Positions 1 through 6,780 of a stretch of DNA of 6,882 nucleotides are shown here, one piece after another. Under the pieces are notes generated by a model that was given only the letters and a program-made list of their open reading frames with translations, did not search any database and was not told the origin of the DNA. The position numbers and the translations under genes are program-made. The stretch lies in the NCBI GenBank assembly GCA_013202315.1, contig JABMRZ010000323.1, forward strand, positions 1 to 6,882, in the 5' to 3' direction. Source of the DNA: Candidatus Tariuqbacter arcticus (GTDB taxonomy: Bacteria; Electryoneota; Tariuqbacteria; Tariuqbacterales; Tariuqbacteraceae). Positions within the stretch are counted from its first letter, which is position 1. Every line of letters begins with the position of its first letter.

Positions 1-1296
1 CGGCAGAGTTGCGTAAGTAAAAACATCAAAAGTTACCGGGGAAGTTACACTGTTCGTAGCAGCAATATTGATATTAAACGAACCACCGTTAGCCGTAATC
101 TGGATGGGTGGATTCTGAGGGGTGAGGATCAAGGTTATAGTCGATGGTATTTCCGCTTCCAAGCGAATAAGCCAGACATCATATTCACCAGCGCCATAAG
201 AATGGGTATATCCAGCGATAATATAACCGCCGTCCGATGTCTGCTGAACGCTATTGCCTCTATCATAATTGCTTCCGCCGAAGGTTTGCCACCACTCTCT
301 ATTTCCTTCCGCATCCGTCTTTATTAAACAAACATCCTCATCACCGGCGCCGTAGGAATTAGTCCTCCCCGCGATGATATATCCCCCGTCGATAGTCTGC
401 TTAACGCTTTCGCCGTAATCCCAACCGCTTCCACCGAAAGTTTGGCTCCACTGTTCATTCCCGCTTGCGTCGGTTTTGATAAGATAGACATCAGAACCAC
501 CCGCGCCGAAGGACTCAGTCTCTCCAACAATGATATATCCGCCGTCCGATGTCTGCTGAACGCTGTAGCCGTCATCAGGAAAGCTTCCGCCGAGGGTCTG
601 ATACCATGTTTCGTTACCTGAGGCGTCGGTCTTTATCAAGTAGACATCAAAATTAGGCCAATAGAAATAAGTATATCCCGCGATGATATACCCCCCATCC
701 GATGTCTGCTGTACGCTGCGGCCATAATCTAATAAGCTTCCGCCGAAGGTCTGATACCAGGTTTCGTTACCTGAAGCGTCGGTCTTTATCAAGTAGATAT
801 CAGAATAACCAGCGCCGTAGGACCAAGTATATCCCGCGATAACATACCCCCCGTCATCAGTCTGCTGAACGCTTTCGCCATAATCAGGACAGCTTCCGCC
901 GAAGGTCTGATACCAAATTTCGTTCCCGGAAGCATCGGTCTTTATCAAGTAGACATCTAAATTACCTGCGCCATAGGAAGAAGTATATCCCGCGATAATA
1001 TATCCCCCGTCGGAAGTCTGCTGAACGCTTTTGCCCTCATCATCAGAGCTCCCGCCGAAGGTTTGCCACCATTGTTCATTCCCATTCGTATCCGACTTTA
1101 TCAAATAAACATCATAATTAGGGTAGGAACCAGTACGTCCCGCGATGATATACCCACCGTCGGTAGTCTGCTGAACGCTTTCGCCATAATCAGGAAAGCT
1201 TCCGCCGAAGGTTTGGGTCCACAGCGTATCCGGTTGTGAGAAGGCAGTGATTGATAGCAATATTACCGCCGTTAGAATGATTAATGATTTTCTCAT
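1..1296 (-). CDS. Secreted seven-bladed beta-propeller repeat protein (partial, 3' end outside window)
   Basis: The frame is open from ATG at 1296 to the window edge: 432 codons, no stop. Residues 1-20 look like a signal peptide (MRK, then a hydrophobic stretch to about residue 19, ending AFS before Gln21), so the protein is probably exported. Residues 26-382 are seven repeats of 48-52 residues, each starting W-x-QT(F/L)GGS and carrying DGGY(I/V)I(A/V)G and DV/DIYLIK-type motifs, as expected for seven propeller blades. After residue 382 comes a proline- and threonine-rich, Ig-like strand region (LTPQNPPIQI onward), still open at the edge. Such proteins are common surface or secreted proteins in FCB-group bacteria; the ligand is unknown. 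The start is set by an AGGAG ribosome site and by the signal peptide. A dedicated promoter upstream makes it a separate unit from the operon to its right. Confidence in the gene is high; its exact role is unassigned. Confidence -1.
   Translation of the reverse strand, partial: MRKSLIILTAVILLSITAFSQPDTLWTQTFGGSFPDYGESVQQTTDGGYIIAGRTGSYPNYDVYLIKSDTNGNEQWWQTFGGSSDDEGKSVQQTSDGGYIIAGYTSSYGAGNLDVYLIKTDASGNEIWYQTFGGSCPDYGESVQQTDDGGYVIAGYTWSYGAGYSDIYLIKTDASGNETWYQTFGGSLLDYGRSVQQTSDGGYIIAGYTYFYWPNFDVYLIKTDASGNETWYQTLGGSFPDDGYSVQQTSDGGYIIVGETESFGAGGSDVYLIKTDASGNEQWSQTFGGSGWDYGESVKQTIDGGYIIAGRTNSYGAGDEDVCLIKTDAEGNREWWQTFGGSNYDRGNSVQQTSDGGYIIAGYTHSYGAGEYDVWLIRLEAEIPSTITLILTPQNPPIQITANGGSFNINIAATNSVTSPVTFDVFTYATLP
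151..1221 (-). repeat. Seven tandem ~156-bp coding repeats (propeller blades)
   Basis: Seven in-frame units of 150-156 bp (the last 144 bp) encode the blades. Unit lengths in residues are 50, 52, 52, 51, 52, 52 and 48. Similarity is also high at DNA level: the stretches near 601-650, 752-800 and 909-958 (TACCA..TTCGTT, GCGTCGGTCTTTATCAAGTA) are almost the same, differing by a few bases. This suggests recent duplication or gene conversion among the middle blades. It is a coding repeat, not a CRISPR array. Confidence -1.
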
Positions 1297-1300
1297 GGTA

Positions 1301-1309
1301 TTCTCCTCT
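1301..1309 (-). promoter_or_regulatory. Ribosome binding site of the propeller gene
   Basis: On the minus strand this reads AGAGGAGAA, 4 bases before the ATG at 1296 with the AGGAG core about 7 bases away. It is a strong Shine-Dalgarno match and fixes the start of the propeller gene. Confidence -1.
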
Positions 1310-1355
1310 GTATGATTTAATTTAAATTTGAAAAATTAAATATGATAATTATTTA

Positions 1356-1384
1356 AATATAGATAAAAAAGAGGATGGAGTCAA
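1356..1384 (-). promoter_or_regulatory. Sigma-70-type promoter for the propeller gene
   Basis: The minus strand shows TTGACT (1384-1379, -35) and TATATT (1361-1356, -10), separated by exactly 17 bases (1378-1362). Each box matches the consensus at five of six positions. The expected transcript start is near 1349, giving a leader of roughly 50 bases that is very AT-rich. The call rests on sequence match and position only. Confidence -1.
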
Positions 1385-1440
1385 GTTTTCGGATACTTGT
1401 CGACATTTCTAATAATCATAACCTCTTGTAAAAGCATTAC

Positions 1441-1526
1441 ATCCGCTGATTAATCATTCTGATTGTGGGTTCTTCGCTATATTGTGTGGATAATCCGCTG
1501 TACAGCGGATCAGCGAAAATCAGCGG
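1441..1526. repeat. ATCCGCTG/CAGCGGAT repeat cluster with 18-bp perfect palindrome
   Basis: ATCCGCTG occurs at 1441-1448 and 1493-1500; its inverse CAGCGGAT occurs at 1503-1510, with partial copies CAGCG (1511) and CAGCGG (1521-1526). Positions 1493-1510 form a perfect 18-bp palindrome, ATCCGCTGTACAGCGGAT. A 10-bp palindrome TGATTAATCA lies at 1447-1456. No T-run follows the large palindrome on either strand, so it is not a standard intrinsic terminator. It could be a dispersed repeat, a processing signal or an operator. It lies between the operon's end and the propeller promoter. Confidence -1.
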
Positions 1527-1550
1527 TTCAAAGAATAAATAAATCTATCC

Positions 1551-1601
1551 ATTCCATTTTCCATTTCCCATTCTTCATTCTTCATTCTTCATTCTTCATT
1601 T
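1551..1601 (+). repeat. Heptamer tandem repeat array (left)
   Basis: From 1556 the plus strand reads ATTTTCC, ATTTCCC, then ATTCTTC four times (1570-1597), preceded by a short ATTCC and followed by ATTTTAT. Period is 7 bases. It begins 10 bases past the stop of the nucleotidyltransferase gene (stop at 1611-1613), so it lies in the operon's 3' region. Such short heptameric repeats are known from cyanobacteria and other phyla as mobile or slippage-prone intergenic DNA. A related array lies at the other end of the operon in opposite orientation. Confidence -1.
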
Positions 1602-1610
1602 TATTATACT

Positions 1611-2879
1611 TCAATGATTGACAGACTGTCGTTGCCACAGGTCGATGATGGCGATAGATTTTTGTGATTCTCTATACCTCTTTTTCTCTGAATCCGCTCT
1701 TGTTTTACTGATTAAAACTTTGAGAATTGAACTGCCATGACTCTTAATAAGCGCCTTCCATCGAACAAAATAATACAAATACACTTTAGCTGAATTGGGG
1801 TCTAAATTATATTTAACTGCAATGCTTTCGCTGCTGAAACACCGTTTGAAAAAAATCTTGAGTTTCGCCCCAAATCCTTTTTCCCATAAAATGTTTCCGA
1901 TATTGGACGATTTTATGAGCTCTTTTGAAGCGTCTTCAGTCAATCGCCTTTTCAACCACTTTAGAATTTCACAGTTATAATTCTCAGGCTTCATAACATT
2001 TAACCAATGTTCACTAATATTGACATCGAGTAGTTCCTTAGCAATAGAAAGACAAGTGTAAACATGGTTGTCGATCTTCCATTCTTCAGCATTTTTATGA
2101 ATATATTCCCAATCTAATCCTTGCTTGAAGTGATTCAAAATCATCCCAATATCGACTAAATCCCTGATGGTGTATCGTCCGTATCGATGCTTGGTTATAT
2201 GATAACACACATAAAGTAATGAATCTTCCGGGGATAAAGTCAGCGTTCTCTCGCCGGCTGCGGTTATTTCCAAAGCTCTATCCTTAATATGAGCAAATTC
2301 TCTTACCGCTGGAATATAATTAGCTCCCGGAATATAATGAAGCTCAACGGGCAGATCGATACCCTTCGGTAAAAATATCAAGTGCTTATCTCCGAGGATA
2401 AATGCAGTATTAGCAGTCGATGGATAATAACCGCATTCCTTAAGACAACTTTCAACGGAATTCAAATCAGCCTTGCTCACAAGTATATCAATGTCACTCA
2501 TCGGCCTAATTGAAATATCCCTATAAAGCGACTCGCTGAAATAAACGCCCTTTAAAAGAATGAATACGATTTTATTGTCATTTAATACTCGGATAAGATT
2601 TGCCGCCTGATTAAACAGAATTGTCCCCCTGGCTGCCGATTGATAGTGTATCTTCTCCAGTCGGTCGCGAATCTCCTGTGGTATATTGAACCTTGACCAA
2701 TAGGGCGATAGACATTTCCAAACTAAGGGAGATAATCCGCGGAAATCTAAATCATTTATAAACGCCCGCCATTCAACAGCCGATAATTTCTCAAACCTTT
2801 CCAAATCGAAATTCTTATGCAGAAACCCTTTTATGCATACGAATTTCAATTCTCCGATATTTTCCGCATAATTATCCAT
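1611..2879 (-). CDS. Nucleotidyltransferase family protein (NTP_transf_5 type)
   Basis: This is the last gene of the operon, 422 residues from the ATG at 2879; a GTG at 2885, directly after the ABC stop codon, is an alternative start. Numbering from the ATG, it shows LLKG at about 108-111, then R-P-M-S-D-I-D-I-L-V ending near 134, with the Asp pair (DID, 129-131) expected to bind metal and nucleotide. ELHY at 179-182 may give the third acidic residue, and a His-rich HITKHRYGRYTIRDLVDI segment lies at about 227-244. This is the pattern of the NTP_transf_5 family, found in capsule and RiPP clusters, including lasso peptide clusters with a kinase. Substrate unknown; transfer of a nucleotide or related group to the peptide is inference. 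The C-terminal 70 residues are basic and poorly recognisable. No membrane segment is evident. Confidence -1.
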   Translation of the reverse strand: MDNYAENIGELKFVCIKGFLHKNFDLERFEKLSAVEWRAFINDLDFRGLSPLVWKCLSPYWSRFNIPQEIRDRLEKIHYQSAARGTILFNQAANLIRVLNDNKIVFILLKGVYFSESLYRDISIRPMSDIDILVSKADLNSVESCLKECGYYPSTANTAFILGDKHLIFLPKGIDLPVELHYIPGANYIPAVREFAHIKDRALEITAAGERTLTLSPEDSLLYVCYHITKHRYGRYTIRDLVDIGMILNHFKQGLDWEYIHKNAEEWKIDNHVYTCLSIAKELLDVNISEHWLNVMKPENYNCEILKWLKRRLTEDASKELIKSSNIGNILWEKGFGAKLKIFFKRCFSSESIAVKYNLDPNSAKVYLYYFVRWKALIKSHGSSILKVLISKTRADSEKKRYRESQKSIAIIDLWQRQSVNH

Positions 2880-2885
2880 ATTCAC

Positions 2886-4667
2886 TCACTTATAGTATGC
2901 TGCCTGCAATCTGAATATCTTGGCATATTCGCCATTCATCTCAATCAGTTCTTCGTGAGAACCCTTCTCGATAATCCTCCCCTTTTTCAAGTAATAAATG
3001 CAGTCGGTTTGCCGAATAATCTCCAGCCTGTGGCTGATTACTATCCCGGTCCTGTCCTTAAGAAGATAATGGAGATTCTGCATCATTTCGTAGCTGGATT
3101 TTAAATCGATCGAGTTTATCGGTTCATCCAGCACTATGATTTGCGCATCACTATACAGCATCCGCGCCAGAGCTACCTTCTGCCATTCGCCCGTGCTAAG
3201 TTCCCGGCTGTCATCGAACCAACTGCCTAACACTGTTTCATAGCCAAAACGCAAGCGGCTGATAAAATCGTCGGTTCCCGCCTCCTGCGCCGCTCTTTTT
3301 AACCTCTCATCATCAGGCGGATTCTTGCTTTGACCAAACCAAATGTTTTCTCTGGCGGAAAGCTGGTAATTTACATAATCCTGAAAGATGACGCTGATTT
3401 CATCCAGCAAATCGGAAATCCTGAAATCCCTCAAATCGGTTCCGTCGATGGTTATGGTGCCCTCAGTCGGATCATATAGACGGCACAACAGCTTTATCAA
3501 TGTGGTCTTGCCCGATCCATTCTCACCCGCAAATGCGATAACTTCACCCGCGCCAAGCGAAAAGCTGATTTCATCCAATACTTTTTCCCCGTCTGAGGAA
3601 TATTGAAAAGACACATTATTATAACTAATACCGTTTTTAATCGGGCGGGGGAATTGCTTGGGACTCACAGGCTCATGAACTTTTGGCTTTAAATCGAGAA
3701 ATTCGAATAAATCCAATAGGAATAAATTGTTTTCATGCACTTCGGCAATATTCCCCAATATCTTCTGTAAAAAACCGTGTCCCCGCTGAAATGCTTGAAA
3801 ATACATAACCATATCCCCAATCGTCAGCGTACCCGATAAAGTTCTATAAGCTATGAATCCATATGAACCGAAGACTGCCAGCGCCCCGAAAATCTGAGTG
3901 AAAGTCTCCCGAAAAGCCCGCTTTTTCGCTAAATCATGCCTCTCTTCACGCAGACGGTTTCGAGCTTTTCGAAATTGAGCGATGAAATACTCCCCCAACT
4001 CGAAAAGCCTGATTTCCTTGGCAAACGCATAGAGAGTAAGCATCCAGTTAAAATACAAGGCGCGGCGCTCGGATTTAGTGCTCTTCCGTTCCCATGAATA
4101 AAACTTGCCGGAATACTTCATTCTCACTATTATTTCGGGAATTGTAGCGGCTAAAAGCACTATCACTATCGCCCAATGTAAAGAAAATAGCAAACCGGCA
4201 ATACCGATGATGGAAATTCCATTCTGAAGAATTGATGAAATGTTGTTTAAAATGCGGGAAGGACGATAGGAAGCTTCACGCTGTGCGCGGTGTAGTATAT
4301 CACGATATTTACTGTCTTCAACATATGCTAAGTCTATTCTCACCGACTTTGTATGAATGAGACTGTAAATGTAGTCTGTTAAATATAATGAATATTTCTG
4401 CCTCAATACACCATCAATAATCCCGGTCACCGAATTCGCTAAATATGCTATTCCGGCAATACCTATGAAAAACAAAACCTGCCCTATCGAAGCCAGGACA
4501 TCAGGAGATGGAATTCCCAAAGTTACCGAATCGATGATCAGCTTATACATATAGAGCTGAACCAGAGGCAGCAACCCACGAATGAAAGCAAAAATACAAT
4601 ATATTATCGCCGAACCTGGCAAGTTCAGTATAATAACTCTCGTGAATCTAACAAAAGGAGAATTCAG
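2886..4667 (-). CDS. ABC transporter, fused membrane and ATPase domains (probable peptide exporter)
   Basis: A half-transporter of 593 residues if it starts at the CTG at 4667. The N-terminal half has hydrophobic segments at about 20-41, 61-80, 151-180 (two) and 257-277. The ATPase half has Walker A GENGSGKT (381-388), Q-loop Gln429, signature LSTGE (490-494, a variant of LSGGQ), Walker B IIVLDE (510-515) and H-loop His546. It probably works as a homodimer in the inner membrane. There is no C39 peptidase domain, so leader removal would need another enzyme, and an S26-like peptidase is encoded just upstream. Start: the frame is open back to TAA at about 4683-4685; residues before the TTG at 4622 (NSPFVRFTRVIIL) look like coding sequence, and GGAGG lies 6 bases before CTG. 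A TTG start at 4622 would give 578 residues but has no ribosome site. It ends 6 bases before the next gene's ATG, implying co-translation. Confidence -1.
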   Translation of the reverse strand: MNSPFVRFTRVIILNLPGSAIIYCIFAFIRGLLPLVQLYMYKLIIDSVTLGIPSPDVLASIGQVLFFIGIAGIAYLANSVTGIIDGVLRQKYSLYLTDYIYSLIHTKSVRIDLAYVEDSKYRDILHRAQREASYRPSRILNNISSILQNGISIIGIAGLLFSLHWAIVIVLLAATIPEIIVRMKYSGKFYSWERKSTKSERRALYFNWMLTLYAFAKEIRLFELGEYFIAQFRKARNRLREERHDLAKKRAFRETFTQIFGALAVFGSYGFIAYRTLSGTLTIGDMVMYFQAFQRGHGFLQKILGNIAEVHENNLFLLDLFEFLDLKPKVHEPVSPKQFPRPIKNGISYNNVSFQYSSDGEKVLDEISFSLGAGEVIAFAGENGSGKTTLIKLLCRLYDPTEGTITIDGTDLRDFRISDLLDEISVIFQDYVNYQLSARENIWFGQSKNPPDDERLKRAAQEAGTDDFISRLRFGYETVLGSWFDDSRELSTGEWQKVALARMLYSDAQIIVLDEPINSIDLKSSYEMMQNLHYLLKDRTGIVISHRLEIIRQTDCIYYLKKGRIIEKGSHEELIEMNGEYAKIFRLQAAYYK

Positions 4668-4673
4668 CTGTAA

Positions 4674-4678
4674 CCTCC
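4674..4678 (-). promoter_or_regulatory. Strong Shine-Dalgarno site that points to a CTG start
   Basis: GGAGG on the minus strand, followed by six bases (TTACAG) and then CTG AAT TCT in the ABC transporter frame. No ATG, GTG or TTG lies at a suitable distance in that frame. The site therefore decides the start in favour of CTG, or marks a mutated or misread ATG. Confidence -1.
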
Positions 4679-4688
4679 GAGAATTTTA

Positions 4689-4704
4689 ATACTGTTACCA
4701 GTAT
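4689..4704 (-). promoter_or_regulatory. Intercistronic hairpin with GUAA tetraloop
   Basis: The minus strand reads ATACTG GTAA CAGTAT: a perfect 6-bp stem closed by a GNRA-type tetraloop. It sits in the 80-base gap between the peptidase and ABC genes, 10 bases before the GGAGG site. It has no following T-run, so it is not a terminator. It could shape translation or mRNA stability of the ABC gene; function is not shown. Confidence -1.
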
Positions 4705-4747
4705 CTCGTTGACTGATTACTATGGTTTGTGAAATTGTGAAAGGTAT

Positions 4748-5410
4748 TTATAGCGAGGGAATGTCCTTGAAACAGGGCAAAGATGATTGATCGATAAACA
4801 ATCTGAATAGCGGACGAATTTTCCATTGAGCTGAACTATCTTCCAAATAACCGACCGTGTACTTCCCGCAAAGAAGTTGAAGCTTCTTTCCGGTTTTTGT
4901 CTGAAGCATTACTATCCGCAAAGCTCTATTTAAAGGTATGATCCTTTTTAACAGCTTGAATTCAGAACATTTATGATAAACCGTCTTGATAAACCGTTTT
5001 GAAAATGAACTCTTTAACATTTTCTTAAAGCGCATGAATACAACTTTGGAATTCCCTAAAAATCCTCCATACACAGTGACCCATTTACCGCCTCTTTTAG
5101 CTGATACAACCTTCCCAATTATGTTCTTTTCTGTCACCAATTCACTATCAGGTTCAGAACGATTGTCTCCTATTACCAATAGACCTGAAGCGCTTGAGGA
5201 TTTCACTCGATGCGCAACTTTGCCCGCATTCCCCAAATTTTGAGAAGAGTAGACGACCACATCGCCAATACGCACTTGACCTAACGAGCAGGGCTTTACG
5301 CGCAGATAATCAAGATTCCTCAAAGTTGGATACATACTTGTTCCAGTATATATTATCAACTTGTCATCGGCGAGCCCCGGCGATATATTATGTATTCCCT
5401 GTTCACACAT
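4748..5410 (-). CDS. S24/S26 (signal peptidase I-like) peptidase, no membrane anchor
   Basis: 220 residues from the ATG at 5410 (a TTG at 5416 would add two). The catalytic Ser is in the GTSMYPTL box (Ser25), followed by GDVVVY near 49-54, AHRV (His67) and VIGDNRSEPDSE with GDN at 81-83 and Asp88. The order S-x-x-P ... H-R-V ... G-D-N ... D matches the S26 fold; a His stands where bacterial signal peptidase I has its catalytic Lys, as in the archaeal/ER type. No N-terminal or internal hydrophobic helix is visible, unlike normal signal peptidases, so it is probably cytosolic or peripheral. Residues beyond about 115 form a basic extension ending W-K-I-R-P-L-F-R-L-F-I-D-x-S-S-L-P. In this operon a leader-removing role for a modified peptide is plausible; that is inference. 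No clear ribosome site was found. Confidence -1.
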   Translation of the reverse strand: MCEQGIHNISPGLADDKLIIYTGTSMYPTLRNLDYLRVKPCSLGQVRIGDVVVYSSQNLGNAGKVAHRVKSSSASGLLVIGDNRSEPDSELVTEKNIIGKVVSAKRGGKWVTVYGGFLGNSKVVFMRFKKMLKSSFSKRFIKTVYHKCSEFKLLKRIIPLNRALRIVMLQTKTGKKLQLLCGKYTVGYLEDSSAQWKIRPLFRLFIDQSSLPCFKDIPSL

Positions 5411-5421
5411 TGTCAAAATAT

Positions 5422-5436
5422 AAGCGATATTCGCTT
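5422..5436 (-). promoter_or_regulatory. Small hairpin just before the peptidase gene
   Basis: AAGCGA and TCGCTT form a perfect 6-bp stem with a 3-base loop, in the 49-base gap between the kinase-like and peptidase genes, 11 bases before the ATG at 5410. The minus-strand sequence after it (ATATTTT) is T-rich but short. It may be a weak attenuator or translation element, or chance. Confidence -1.
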
Positions 5437-5459
5437 TAAATGCGATTTTCTATTAATGT

Positions 5460-6380
5460 CTATGTCATCCCACTTTGCGATTTCAATAAAATATCTATCT
5501 CTTCCCAAAAATTACCCAAAAGCGATAAATGCAGTATGTAAGCGGGTACTTGCTTAGCCATTTCAGCCGCATAATCGAATAATTCCACCTTTTGCTTTCG
5601 CTGAATATCCTGATTTTGAAAAAACCAGGCTCTCCGTAATATCTGTTTACAGGATTGATTTATCAAAACTGAAGCCTTCCCGCTTCCTAATGGTGTAATT
5701 CCATTCCTTTCAGCCTTCTTCAAAAAGAATATCATTTTAACCGGAATACTGCTTTCCACAGGCCAAGAAAGCTGGGATTCATTCAATATCATATCGCTCC
5801 AGGTCGGCAAAGGATGAGCGGCATAGTCTCCAGAACCGCTTTTAAGAATAAAAATTTCATCGTCACAACACACATCCCAGCCCGCCGGCAGCCTGCTGCA
5901 GCAAGTCGATTTTCCCGCGCCGCCGGGAGCAGCGAAAACGATTCCCCAACCGCCTCGTTCAACCAATCCGGCATGCATCGGTGAACCGCCCGAATCCAGA
6001 ATATGCTGATAAAAAAGATACATCGAGCGCCACATTGTATATATATCATCCTGAAATGTATCCCGCCGGTTGACCTTACATATAATATCCCTCGTTCGAT
6101 AATTAGTGAAAGCAGTCATCAAATCCATATTCAACACTTTCCAATCGTTTTGTGAAAAGTGTCCCTCAACGGTTATGCTTTCTTTAAGTTCATCAAAAAA
6201 GTCTTTTACTTCCGACTCGCGGGAACAAAATAGAAAAAGCGGTAATTCTTCATCGTCACACGGCTTGATATTTAGAATCCCAACGAATTTCTCCCATAAA
6301 CCTTTTACACTTTTCGTGGAACATATCCGCCATCCTAAACCATTCGCAAATTGTAATCGATATCCCATTTCATAATACAT
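5460..6380 (-). CDS. scmC: ScmC-like protein with HPr kinase / PEP carboxykinase fold (candidate precursor kinase)
   Basis: 306 residues from the ATG at 6380; TTG at 6401 (313 residues) and ATG at 6368 are alternatives. Numbering from 6380: an N-terminal domain begins GYRLQFANGLGW (about 6-17). The C-terminal half carries PMHAGLVE with His136, the P-loop APGGAGKST (151-159), CDDE (172-175) and HPLPTWSD (189-196). This order of His, P-loop and acidic pair is that of HprK/P, where the equivalent His and Asp residues serve catalysis. Family knowledge: ScmC belongs to the SynChlorMet cassette, believed to modify a ribosomal peptide, and HprK-like kinases in paeninodin-type lasso clusters phosphorylate the precursor's C-terminal Ser. 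Whether this protein is an active kinase is inference. The start overlaps the preceding PqqD-like gene by about 11 bases, so the two are translationally coupled. The ScmC name rests on recall of the family pattern. Confidence -1.
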   Translation of the reverse strand: MYYEMGYRLQFANGLGWRICSTKSVKGLWEKFVGILNIKPCDDEELPLFLFCSRESEVKDFFDELKESITVEGHFSQNDWKVLNMDLMTAFTNYRTRDIICKVNRRDTFQDDIYTMWRSMYLFYQHILDSGGSPMHAGLVERGGWGIVFAAPGGAGKSTCCSRLPAGWDVCCDDEIFILKSGSGDYAAHPLPTWSDMILNESQLSWPVESSIPVKMIFFLKKAERNGITPLGSGKASVLINQSCKQILRRAWFFQNQDIQRKQKVELFDYAAEMAKQVPAYILHLSLLGNFWEEIDILLKSQSGMT

Positions 6381-6651
6381 ATCCCACCATACCTTTTTCA
6401 ATCAAAGACCGTATAAAACGGTTCAGATGTTCGGCGGCACCTTCAGGCACACTGATACATCGCTGATTGACAATTGCAATGATTTCCTCCTGCGAATGCT
6501 TGCCATCAAGTAGTTTCCATATCCAAACACCAGTATGGTTCAAACCGTAAGCAGCCTCGGTTTCAGGGTTATAAAGTATGGCTGCATCCTCAAAATCATC
6601 GCGAAAAACGACTGCAGGATTTACTTCTATCTTCTTGAAGTCGATTTGCAT
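6370..6651 (-). CDS. scmD: PqqD-like peptide chaperone (ScmD type)
   Basis: 93 residues from the ATG at 6651. The protein shows NPAVVFRDDFEDAAILYNPE (11-30), then GLNHTGVWIWKLLDGKHSQE (36-55) and a C-terminal helix HLNRFIRSLIEKGMVG (75-90): the winged-helix PqqD pattern, matching ScmD in length and motifs. PqqD-family proteins bind the leader of a precursor peptide and present it to a modifying enzyme, typically a radical SAM enzyme or, in lasso pathways, the B2 protease. First gene of the operon; its end overlaps the ScmC-like gene. Extending to the GTG at 6711 would add 20 residues (FFILNFPFSIFHFPFS) that are only translation of a heptamer repeat, so the 6651 start is chosen. No Shine-Dalgarno site is visible, because the repeat occupies the space where it would be. 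Confidence -1.
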   Translation of the reverse strand: MQIDFKKIEVNPAVVFRDDFEDAAILYNPETEAAYGLNHTGVWIWKLLDGKHSQEEIIAIVNQRCISVPEGAAEHLNRFIRSLIEKGMVGYVL

Positions 6652-6700
<49 letters not shown>

Positions 6701-6706
6701 GATAAT

Positions 6707-6756
6707 ACCACCGGACTGAGGCATTATTTTTATGCTTGGTGGTGCCGCCCCGGCGG
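6707..6756. repeat. Stem-loop elements upstream of the operon
   Basis: ACCACC (6707-6712) pairs with GGTGGT (6738-6743), enclosing AGGCAT/ATGCTT (6719-6724 / 6732-6737) around a 7-base AT loop, with a 6-base bulge. The inner stem has one non-Watson-Crick position (G·U on the plus-strand RNA, A·C on the minus-strand RNA). Immediately next to it, CCGCC/GGCGG (6745-6749 / 6752-6756) makes a GC hairpin with a 2-base loop. On the minus strand these would lie in the leader of the operon. They could be part of a dispersed intergenic repeat or a folded leader; no named riboswitch class is recognised. Confidence -1.
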
Positions 6757-6780
6757 AATGAGGGTTCACTTTGAAAATAG

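Noticed and set aside
151..1221. Regularly spaced repeats considered as a CRISPR array
   Set aside because: The period of about 156 bp, the continuous reading frame and the blade motifs show a coding repeat.
1493..1510. Intrinsic terminator for the operon
   Set aside because: The palindrome is strong but no T-run follows it on either strand.
2817..3104. Plus-strand open frames inside the ABC, nucleotidyltransferase and peptidase genes
   Set aside because: They are antisense to well-supported genes, lack ribosome sites and encode no recognisable domain.
5789..6049. Second minus-strand open frame inside the kinase-like gene
   Set aside because: It is fully inside the ScmC-like gene in another frame and has no recognisable motif.
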